This document shows, in pieces, positions 6,499 through 12,315 of a DNA stretch of 13,005 bases. The DNA is from DATHBP01 sp035296085 (GTDB lineage: Bacteria > Actinomycetota > Actinomycetes > Propionibacteriales > Nocardioidaceae): the NCBI GenBank assembly GCA_035296085.1, contig DATHBP010000138.1, positions 1 to 13,005 of the forward strand, in the 5' to 3' direction. Position numbers and translations under genes: made by a program. The notes below the pieces were generated by a model. That model searched no databases. It was not told the DNA's origin and saw only the letters and a program-made list of their open reading frames with translations. The stretch's first letter is position 1, and each line of letters begins with the position of its first letter.

Positions 6499-7466
6499 GC
6501 CGCATCCTCGGCCAGGGCGCGTACGCGTTCCATCCGGCCCAGCCAGCGGCCGGTGGTCTCGTAGTCCGCGGCGACCGCCGACAGCGACGCCAGTGAGGGC
6601 GCGGGCGCTTCGACGGCCAGCATGCCGTCGGCCACGGTCAGCGGCTCCGACACGACGTCGCGGTCCAGGAGCGCGCCGGTGGCCAGCCCGCAGGCATACG
6701 GCAGCTCCGGCAGGGCGGCGGCCAGCGCCAGGCCGGCGGCGATGCCGACGGCAGACTCGAGCGCGCTGGACACCACGACCGGGAGGCCGATCCGCGCGGC
6801 GATGTCGAGGCTGGCCGCTACGCCCCCGAGCGGTGCGACCTTGAGCACCGCGATGTCCGCCGCCCCCTCGGCTGCCACCCGGAAGGGGTCGGCCGCGCGG
6901 CGGATCGACTCGTCGGCGGCTATCGGCACGTCGACCGAGCGGCGCACGGCGGCGAGCTCTGCGACGCTGCGGCACGGCTGCTCGACGTACTCGAGGTCGA
7001 ACCGGGCCAGCACACCGATGCGTTCCACCGCCTCCTCGACGCTCCAGGCGCCGTTGACGTCGATGCGCACCTTGCCCGTCGCCCCGAGTGCCTGCCGGAC
7101 GGCAGCGACCCGGTCCACATCGGCGCGAAAGGGCTGCCCGGGCTCGCCGACCTTCACCTTCGCGGTACGGCAGCCGTGACTCGCCGCTACGACGGCTGCC
7201 GCCTGCTCGGGCACGACCGCGGGGACGGTGCAGTTCACCGGGATGCGGTCGCGCACCGAAGCGGGCCAGCCGACGTCCGCAGCCTCGGCCGCCGAGCGCA
7301 GCCACGGCACGCACTGCTCGTCGGTGTAGTCCCAGAACGGGCTGAACTCCCCCCAACCGGCGCGACCGCGTACCAGCACCCCCTCGCGTCGGGTGATGCC
7401 GCGAAACCGTGTGCGCATGCCGACGGCGTACACGTGCGGCCGCAGCGTCAGATCCGGATCGCTCAC
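6495..7466 (-). CDS. menC: o-Succinylbenzoate synthase
   Basis: Enolase-superfamily enzyme that dehydrates SHCHC to o-succinylbenzoate. From GTG 7466 it is 323 residues, the normal size. Catalytic and metal residues are all in place: the KxK lysines in TAKVKVGE (K103, K105), metal ligands D136 in RIDVNGAWS, E162 in YVEQPC and D185 in AADES, and the second catalytic lysine K209 in VLKVAP. VSSALES (232-238) also fits the family. The start is the GTG in a GTGA shared with the menE stop. Upstream in-frame codons to 7676 encode a Gly/Arg/Ala-rich shadow of menE and are excluded. The menD start lies in a second GTGA at its own stop (6495-6498), so menE, menC and menD are probably translationally coupled. 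Confidence 0.95.
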   Translation of the reverse strand: MSDPDLTLRPHVYAVGMRTRFRGITRREGVLVRGRAGWGEFSPFWDYTDEQCVPWLRSAAEAADVGWPASVRDRIPVNCTVPAVVPEQAAAVVAASHGCRTAKVKVGEPGQPFRADVDRVAAVRQALGATGKVRIDVNGAWSVEEAVERIGVLARFDLEYVEQPCRSVAELAAVRRSVDVPIAADESIRRAADPFRVAAEGAADIAVLKVAPLGGVAASLDIAARIGLPVVVSSALESAVGIAAGLALAAALPELPYACGLATGALLDRDVVSEPLTVADGMLAVEAPAPSLASLSAVAADYETTGRWLGRMERVRALAEDAA

Positions 7467-8515
7467 CGTGCCGCGCCGGTGACGTGCCTGCGCAGCAACC
7501 GGACGTCGACCTTGCCGGAGGCCAGCATCGGCAGCTCCGGCACGACGACGAGGTCGCGCGGCGCCCAGGCGCGGGGCAGCTCCGCCGACACGAAGTCCCG
7601 CAGCTCGGCCAGGCCCGGCAGCCGGCATCCCTCCTCCGCCGCCGCTGCGACGACGGCAACCACCCGGGACCCCCACTCCGGATCGTCCACGCCGACGACC
7701 GCGGCCTCGCGTACGGCCGGATGCTCACGCAACCGGCGCTCCACCGCCGACACCGCGACGTTCACGCCGCCGGAGACAACCACGTCGTCGAGCCGGCCGA
7801 ACACGTGGAGCCGGCCGTCGTCGTCCAGCCGACCGCCGTCGCGGGTGAGCAGCCAGCCGTCGCGCATGACCTCAGCGGTCAGGTCGGGCCGGTCGAGGTA
7901 GCCGTCGAACAGCACCGGGCCGCGCAACCGGATCCGCTGCCCCGCGTCGATCGCGACGGCCACGCCATCCAGGGGCACTCCGGCGTAGACACAGCCGCCG
8001 CACGTCTCGGTCATGCCATACGTCGGCACCACCCGTACCCCGGCTGACCGGGCGCGTTCGAGCAGGGCGGGGTCGGCGGCGGCTCCGCCGACCAGCACCG
8101 CGTCGAGCTCGCGCAGGGGGCCGGCCTGGCCCGCTTGCAGCAGCCGGTGCAGCGCCGTGGGCACCAGTGCGGTGTAGCGGCGCTCGGCACCCATCGCCGA
8201 GACAGCCGCGGGCCACCCTGAGTGGTCGGCGACTATCACCGGTGGCTGGTCCGCGAGCAGCGAGCGCACCAGCACCTGCAGGCCGCCGACCCGCTCCGGG
8301 CTCAGTGCGAGCAGCCACTGCCCAGGTCCACCGAGTCGCGCCAGGCCGGCGTTCGCCGAGGCGATGAGCGCGTCGCGTGCGAGGCACACCTGCTTGGGGG
8401 CTCCCGTGGTGCCGGACGTCGCGACCGTCAGCGGGGCGGACCCGTGTGCCAGCCAGCCGGATAGCAGCTTCAGAAGCTCGTGCGGTGTGCCCTGGACCGG
8501 CCGCAGGGAGCTCAT
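7463..8515 (-). CDS. menE: o-Succinylbenzoate-CoA ligase
   Basis: Acyl-adenylate-forming enzyme that activates o-succinylbenzoate with ATP and CoA. At 350 residues it is the short form typical of actinobacteria, about 100 residues shorter than the enterobacterial enzyme, lacking much of the N-terminal region. Motifs are the phosphate loop TSGTTGAPK (33-41), the aromatic/adenine motif YGMTET (166-171), the hinge region around GRLDDVVVSGGVNV (240-253) and the catalytic lysine in LASGKVDVRL (K335). The ATG at 8515 is preceded at six bases by TAGCCT, suggesting a leaderless transcript. It is the first gene of the menE-menC-menD operon, and its TGA overlaps the menC GTG. Its start codon overlaps a plus-strand ATG at 8514. 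Confidence 0.95.
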   Translation of the reverse strand: MSSLRPVQGTPHELLKLLSGWLAHGSAPLTVATSGTTGAPKQVCLARDALIASANAGLARLGGPGQWLLALSPERVGGLQVLVRSLLADQPPVIVADHSGWPAAVSAMGAERRYTALVPTALHRLLQAGQAGPLRELDAVLVGGAAADPALLERARSAGVRVVPTYGMTETCGGCVYAGVPLDGVAVAIDAGQRIRLRGPVLFDGYLDRPDLTAEVMRDGWLLTRDGGRLDDDGRLHVFGRLDDVVVSGGVNVAVSAVERRLREHPAVREAAVVGVDDPEWGSRVVAVVAAAAEEGCRLPGLAELRDFVSAELPRAWAPRDLVVVPELPMLASGKVDVRLLRRHVTGAAR

Positions 8516-8521
8516 GGTCGA

Positions 8522-8527
8522 AGGCTA
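8522..8527 (-). promoter_or_regulatory. Candidate -10 element of a leaderless menE operon promoter
   Basis: On the minus strand TAGCCT is followed by TCGACC and then the menE ATG, the same hexamer-N6-start spacing as at menF. It lies in the 58-base gap between the menE and menA starts. No convincing -35 is visible. Confidence 0.45.
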
Positions 8528-8573
8528 CGGCCAGCCCGTTCAGGTCGGCGGCGCACTGACAGACTGCACGCTC

Positions 8574-9449
8574 GTGGCGAGCGCGACTCAGTGGGTGGAG
8601 GGCGCGCGCCCGCGCACGTTGCCTGCTGCTGTGGCCCCGGTGGTCGCGGGCAGCGGGACGGCCGCGGCGTTGGACGGCTTCGTGGGCTGGAAGGCGCTGC
8701 TTGCGCTCGTCGTCGCGCTGTCGCTCCAGGTGGCGGTGAACTATGCGAACGACTACTCCGACGGGCTCCGCGGCACCGACGCGGACAGGGTCGGCCCGCT
8801 GCGCCTCGTAGGGTCTGGTGCCGCGCCACCGCGCGCGGTGCTGGGGGCGGCGGTCGGCTCGTTCGGGGTCGCGGCAGCCGCTGGCCTTGTGCTGGCTCTC
8901 ACCTCCGCCTGGTGGCTGGTGCTGGTGGGCGCCGCCGCGATCGCGGCTGCCTGGTTCTACACCGGGGGTTCCCGCCCGTACGGTTACAACGCGCTGGGCG
9001 AGGTCGGCGTGTTCGTCTTCTTCGGCTTGGTCGCCGTGCTCGGGACGACATACGTGCAGGCCGGCACCGTCGACTGGACCTCGCTCGCCGCAGCTGTCGC
9101 GATCGGTGCGCTGGCCTGCGCGATCCTCGTCGCCAACAACCTGCGCGACATCCCCACCGACGAGATCGCCGGCAAACGCACGCTCGCCGTGGTTCTGGGC
9201 TCGCGGCGCGCGCGGCTGCTCTATATCGCGCTGGTCGTCAGCGCGTATCTCATGGCGCTCGCCGTGGCTGCCGCCGGTGCGCCGGGAGTGCTCGTCGTAG
9301 CCCTCTCTCTGCCACTGGCCGTCCGCGCCGGTCGGGTCGTGTACGGCCGGGCGACGGGCGTGGCGCTGATCCCCGTACTCCGCGATACCGGTTTGCTAGA
9401 GCTCGCGTACGCGGTGCTCTTCGTGACCGGGTTGCTGCTGGTGCGCTGA
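8574..9449 (+). CDS. menA: 1,4-Dihydroxy-2-naphthoate polyprenyltransferase
   Basis: Membrane prenyltransferase of the UbiA superfamily that attaches the isoprenoid tail to DHNA, giving demethylmenaquinone. From GTG 8574 it is 291 residues with about eight or nine hydrophobic segments. The two Asp-rich diphosphate-binding motifs are NDYSDGLRGTDADR (59-72) and NNLRDIPTDEIAGKRT (188-203), and the MenA-typical YTGGSRPYGYNALGEV is at 129-144. The GTG start is chosen because family members begin with a sequence like ATQWVEGARPRTLPAAVAP. An ATG at 8514, preceded by AGGGAG, would add 20 residues and overlap the menE start; it cannot be excluded. The gene diverges from the menE operon and is followed by a strong hairpin. 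MenA feeds MenG, encoded at the left of the window. Confidence 0.95.
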   Translation: MASATQWVEGARPRTLPAAVAPVVAGSGTAAALDGFVGWKALLALVVALSLQVAVNYANDYSDGLRGTDADRVGPLRLVGSGAAPPRAVLGAAVGSFGVAAAAGLVLALTSAWWLVLVGAAAIAAAWFYTGGSRPYGYNALGEVGVFVFFGLVAVLGTTYVQAGTVDWTSLAAAVAIGALACAILVANNLRDIPTDEIAGKRTLAVVLGSRRARLLYIALVVSAYLMALAVAAAGAPGVLVVALSLPLAVRAGRVVYGRATGVALIPVLRDTGLLELAYAVLFVTGLLLVR

Positions 9450-9455
9450 CCGGGA

Positions 9456-9505
9456 GAGTTGTCAGGCCCTCGACGACGTATGCGCCGTCAGCGCCCTGAC
9501 AACTC
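9456..9505. terminator. Bidirectional hairpin terminator between menA and the aminotransferase gene
   Basis: GAGTTGTCAGG (9456-9466) and CCTGACAACTC (9495-9505) are perfect 11-base inverted arms around a 28-base loop, which itself can form a small GACG/CGTC stem (9472-9475 with 9486-9489). It starts seven bases after the menA stop. The right arm lies inside the last codons of the converging aminotransferase gene. There is no U-tract, as is usual in actinobacteria. AT content of the arms exceeds that of the surroundings, which makes chance unlikely. Confidence 0.65.
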
Positions 9506-10663
9506 CACGGTCGAGACCGCGGTGGCTATCCGGTCGACTGCCTCGTCGACCAGCGCCGTCGATGTGGCGAGGTTGAGCCGGGCGAAGCCGCGGCCACCGG
9601 TGCCGAACGCCTGACCCGGGTAGAGCGCGACCCGTCCATGCTCGAGGAGCTGCGCCGCGGGATCGTCCCCGAGGTTGGCGCCCCGGCAGTCCAGCCAAGC
9701 CAGGTAGGTGGCATCCGGCGCCGACCACCGCACGTCAGGCAGCCGCTCGGCCAACAGCTCGGCCAGCCGGTCGCGGTTACGGCCGAGGTAGGCCAGCGTG
9801 CTGTCCAGCCACTTGCCTCCGTCGCGAAACGCCGCAACGTTCGCGGCCACACCGAAGATGCTGGCTCCGAACGGCACCTCCTGCGGGATGTCCGCGAAGC
9901 GGTCCAGCACCGAATCGGAGCCGGCGACCAACATGGCGCACTTCAGCCCCGGGGTGTTGAATGCCTTGGACGCCGATACGAACGTGACCGACCGCCCCGC
10001 GGCGGGGGTATCGAGCGAGGCGAACGGCGTGTGGCGGGCGTCCGCGTATGTGAGGGGGCCGTGCACCTCGTCGGCGAGCACGACGACGCTATAGCGCTCG
10101 GCGAGGGCGGCGACATCGAGGAGCTCTGCCGCCAACCAGGCGCGCCCGACCGGGTTGTGCGGGTTGCACAGCAGAAATGCTGTGGCGCCGTCGGCGAACG
10201 CTCGCTCCAGCGCCTCGATGTCGAGGGTGTAGCGGCCGGCATCGTCTACGGCCAGCGGCGCCTCGACGACCCGGCGCCCGGCGTACGCGATGGTGGAGAA
10301 GAACGGTGGGTAGACGGGCGGGCACACCACTACCCCGGCACCGGGTTCGGTCAGGACCTCCAGCGCGAGCAGTACGCCGCGCATGATGTCCTGCAGCGGG
10401 TAGCACAACGCCGGGTCGACCTTGACCCCGTAGCGGCGCGACGAGAAATCCGCGAAGGCCTCGGCCAGCCCGTCGAACGCCGCGTAGCCGGTGTCGGCGC
10501 TGCCTACCATCTCGCCGAGCACCGCGGCGATGGGCTCGGCGAGCGGGAAGTCCATCTCCGCCACCCAGCAGGGCAGTACGTCGGGCGGGTAGGCGCGCCA
10601 CTTCAGGCTGCGCCGCTGGCGGAGACGCTCGAGGTCGAGATCGTCGAAGGGATGGCGGTCCAT
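9488..10663 (-). CDS. PLP-dependent aminotransferase / C-S lyase of the MalY/PatB family
   Basis: A 391-residue fold-type I PLP enzyme, the normal length for the family. The MalY/PatB type is shown by the start RRSLKWRAYPPDVLPCWVAE (17-36, with the W-x-AEMDFP pattern), YPLQDIMRGV (88-97), CPPVYPPFF (114-122), CNPHNPVGRAW (166-176), DEVHGPLTY (198-206), the Schiff-base lysine in SASKAFN (K233) and the substrate carboxylate arginine in FARLNLA (R362). Known members cleave cystathionine or other cysteine S-conjugates to pyruvate and ammonia; some have regulatory roles. The exact substrate cannot be read here. The ATG at 10663 is two bases after the stop of the small membrane protein, and AAGGAGG lies 13 bases upstream inside that gene, so the two are probably co-translated. 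Confidence 0.9.
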   Translation of the reverse strand: MDRHPFDDLDLERLRQRRSLKWRAYPPDVLPCWVAEMDFPLAEPIAAVLGEMVGSADTGYAAFDGLAEAFADFSSRRYGVKVDPALCYPLQDIMRGVLLALEVLTEPGAGVVVCPPVYPPFFSTIAYAGRRVVEAPLAVDDAGRYTLDIEALERAFADGATAFLLCNPHNPVGRAWLAAELLDVAALAERYSVVVLADEVHGPLTYADARHTPFASLDTPAAGRSVTFVSASKAFNTPGLKCAMLVAGSDSVLDRFADIPQEVPFGASIFGVAANVAAFRDGGKWLDSTLAYLGRNRDRLAELLAERLPDVRWSAPDATYLAWLDCRGANLGDDPAAQLLEHGRVALYPGQAFGTGGRGFARLNLATSTALVDEAVDRIATAVSTVELSGR

Positions 10664-10665
10664 GG

Positions 10666-10932
10666 TCAGTCGATGTCCTCCTTACGCCGTGACCTATCGA
10701 CGTTGTCCCGCAGCGTCCTCGCCCGTTGCTCGAGGGACGCGGCGAAGCGCTCCCGCAGGCCTCGGAGCACGAACAGGGACGCGATCGACGACACGATCAT
10801 CGCGAGCACCGCGGTGGCAAGCGCCGTGCCGGTGTTCCACTGCAGCCAGGCGGCGGCCAGGAGCCAGATCAGCCCGAAGGCGACGACGAACAGCCCCAGC
10901 CGAGCGAGGGTGTAGAGCATGAACGGCGTCAC
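10666..10932 (-). CDS. Small two-helix membrane protein, DUF4229-like
   Basis: An 88-residue protein with hydrophobic helices at about 7-30 and 36-57, followed by a charged, Arg-rich cytoplasmic tail (LRERFAASLEQRARTLRDN and SRRKEDID). Length, two-helix layout and the arginine-rich tail match the actinobacterial DUF4229 group, whose function is unknown; the name is from recall of the pattern. The GTG at 10932 is used; an ATG at 10920 would shorten it by four residues and is equally possible. Its 3' end contains AAGGAGG, which serves the aminotransferase gene. It lies 16 bases after the dehydratase stop on the same strand. A TAGGCT sequence (10942-10947) is nine bases upstream of the GTG and could be a separate promoter. 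Confidence 0.75.
   Translation of the reverse strand: MTPFMLYTLARLGLFVVAFGLIWLLAAAWLQWNTGTALATAVLAMIVSSIASLFVLRGLRERFAASLEQRARTLRDNVDRSRRKEDID
10677..10683 (-). promoter_or_regulatory. Shine-Dalgarno sequence for the aminotransferase gene
   Basis: AAGGAGG on the minus strand lies within the last codons of the small membrane protein, 13 bases before the aminotransferase ATG. The match to the anti-Shine-Dalgarno sequence is nearly perfect, but the spacing is longer than the usual 5-9 bases. It is the strongest ribosome binding site in a window where most genes lack one. Confidence 0.55.
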
Positions 10933-10948
10933 AAGACGGCGAGCCTAG

Positions 10949-11899
10949 TCAGCCGCGCAGCACCTCGGCGTACAGCACCGGGTCGACGTTGCCGCCGGAG
11001 ACGACGGCCACCGTGCGGCCTGCAGGCAGATCCGCTGACCGCTCCAGCACCGCAGCGGTCGCGACTGCCCCGCTGGGCTCGGCAACAAGGCGCGACGAGA
11101 GGGCGAGGGTCCGCATCGCCGCACGGATCGCGTCCTCCGAGACGGTCACCACATCGTCGACCAGTGCGGTGATGTGCGCCCAGTTGTGCTCGCCCACGGT
11201 CGACACGCGCAGGCCGTCCGCGATCGTGCGTGCTGTCTTGGCGACTGGCCATTCGACACGGCGACCTTGTCGAAAGCCCTCCGCGAGCTCGCCGGCTAGT
11301 TCCGGCTCGACCCCGACGACGGCAGCGTCCGGCCGCAGGGCCTTTACGGCCGCTGCCACACCGGAGATCAGGCCGCCGCCGCTCACCGGCACCAGCACGA
11401 GGTCGACGTCAGGTAGGTCCTCGACGACCTCGAGCCCAACTGTGCCTTGCCCGGCGATGACCGCCACGTCGTCGTACGGCGGGACCAGCGCGGCATTGCG
11501 CTCGGCGGCGAGGACAAGGGCGGTGCTCTCCCGGTCGGCTGGCTCGACGAGCACCACCTCCGCCCCGAGTGCCCGAGTAGCGGCGAGCTTGGCGGGGTTG
11601 ACAGTCCGCGCCATGACGATCGCCGCGGGGCAGCCGACGGCGCGGGCGGCGTATGCGATGGCCTGTGCGTGGTTGCCCGAGGAGTGCGTCACGACGCCGC
11701 CGGGGTGCTCTGCCGGATCCAGCAGCCCAACCGCGTAGCTGGCCCCGCGCAGCTTGAAGGCACCAATCGGTTGCAGGCTTTCCGCCTTGAGCCACAACGG
11801 CCGATCCGACCAGGGAGCCGCCAGCAGCGGAGTGCGGATGACGTCACGGCTCATGGCGTTGGCGGCCGCTCGGATGTCGGACAGCTGCACGAGGGTCAC
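10949..11899 (-). CDS. Threonine/serine dehydratase-like PLP enzyme without regulatory domain
   Basis: A 316-residue fold-type II PLP enzyme. The Schiff-base lysine is in IGAFKLRGA (K49), the substrate loop is SSGNHAQA (73-80), the phosphate-binding glycine loop is SGGGLISG (173-180) and the C-terminal SGGNVDP (301-307) contacts the PLP ring nitrogen. There is no C-terminal ACT or ACT-like domain, so it is of the catabolic or serine-racemase type rather than the long isoleucine-regulated IlvA. Probable activity is deamination of threonine or serine to 2-oxobutyrate or pyruvate; a related activity, such as serine racemization, is possible. The GTG start at 11899 is supported by a TATCGT hexamer six bases upstream and by no Shine-Dalgarno. 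It precedes the DUF4229-like and aminotransferase genes on the same strand. Confidence 0.88.
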   Translation of the reverse strand: MTLVQLSDIRAAANAMSRDVIRTPLLAAPWSDRPLWLKAESLQPIGAFKLRGASYAVGLLDPAEHPGGVVTHSSGNHAQAIAYAARAVGCPAAIVMARTVNPAKLAATRALGAEVVLVEPADRESTALVLAAERNAALVPPYDDVAVIAGQGTVGLEVVEDLPDVDLVLVPVSGGGLISGVAAAVKALRPDAAVVGVEPELAGELAEGFRQGRRVEWPVAKTARTIADGLRVSTVGEHNWAHITALVDDVVTVSEDAIRAAMRTLALSSRLVAEPSGAVATAAVLERSADLPAGRTVAVVSGGNVDPVLYAEVLRG

Positions 11900-11905
11900 G
11901 CTCGA

Positions 11906-11911
11906 ACGATA
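11906..11911 (-). promoter_or_regulatory. Candidate -10 element of a leaderless dehydratase promoter
   Basis: On the minus strand TATCGT is followed by TCGAGC and the GTG at 11899, repeating the hexamer-N6-start layout of menF and menE. The divergent TACAGT for the next gene is only 19 bases away. Confidence 0.45.
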
Positions 11912-11930
11912 CGGTCGCTGCCCGCCGACC

Positions 11931-11936
11931 TACAGT
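11931..11936 (+). promoter_or_regulatory. Candidate -10 element for the PLDc_N-type gene
   Basis: TACAGT matches TANNNT and lies 17 bases before the ATG at 11954 and five bases before an in-frame GTG at 11942. It could drive either a very short leader carrying GGGAGG, or a leaderless mRNA starting at the GTG. Confidence 0.35.
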
Positions 11937-11953
11937 TGTGCGTGGGAGGCTTG

Positions 11954-12298
11954 ATGCTGCGCGTACTGCCGCTAGTGATCGCCGTCGTACTGACGATCTA
12001 TTGCCTTGTCGAGGTCGTGCAGTCCGACGCCACTCAGGTGCGCACTTTGCCCCGCTGGGGTTGGCTGCTGATGGTGTTTCTGCCGATCGCAGGGCCGCTG
12101 GCGTGGCTGCTGCTCGGCCGACCCACCGGTTCGCCGGACGCGCGGCCACGACCGGCTCGCCGCACTCATCGGCCCCCGCCTGACGACGATGCCGACTTCT
12201 TGCGACAGCTGCGTGTGCAGCCTCCGACCGAGGACGAGTTCCGCTCCTGGGAGGACGAGCTGCGACGCCGCGACGAGGGCGACGACAAGAACACCTGA
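11954..12298 (+). CDS. Small membrane protein with PLDc_N (phospholipase D-nuclease N-terminal) domain and acidic tail
   Basis: A 114-residue protein. Residues 1-55 form two hydrophobic helices (about 4-22 and 35-54) joined by an acidic/polar loop, with LPRWGWLLMVFLPIAGPLAW (32-51) followed by LLLGRP, the signature of the PLDc_N domain. In actinobacteria such proteins are common as stand-alone membrane proteins of unknown function, and no phospholipase catalytic HKD motif is present. The rest is an Arg/Pro-rich linker (60-75) and an acidic helical tail with DADFLRQLRVQPPTEDEF and EDELRRRDEGDD. The ATG at 11954 is preceded at four bases by GGGAGG. An in-frame GTG at 11942 would add four residues. 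It diverges from the dehydratase gene and converges with a 17-base gap on the HNH gene. Confidence 0.85.
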   Translation: MLRVLPLVIAVVLTIYCLVEVVQSDATQVRTLPRWGWLLMVFLPIAGPLAWLLLGRPTGSPDARPRPARRTHRPPPDDDADFLRQLRVQPPTEDEFRSWEDELRRRDEGDDKNT

Positions 12299-12315
12299 GT
12301 CGTTCCGGCCAGCCG

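Noticed and set aside
6499..7728. The menD frame stays open far upstream and could read as a 965-residue MenD fusion
   Set aside because: The extra part is Arg/Gly-rich, lies across menC and menE in another frame and has no MenD-like motifs. GTG 6498 in the menC GTGA overlap gives a normal-length MenD.
9638..10915. Long plus-strand open frame opposite the aminotransferase and small membrane protein
   Set aside because: No domain pattern, biased Arg/Gln/Val/Gly composition, and the minus strand carries clear motif-bearing genes.
10942..10947. TAGGCT upstream of the DUF4229-like gene as another leaderless promoter
   Set aside because: The spacing to the GTG is nine bases, longer than at the other genes, and the start codon itself is uncertain, so it is mentioned only within the gene entry.
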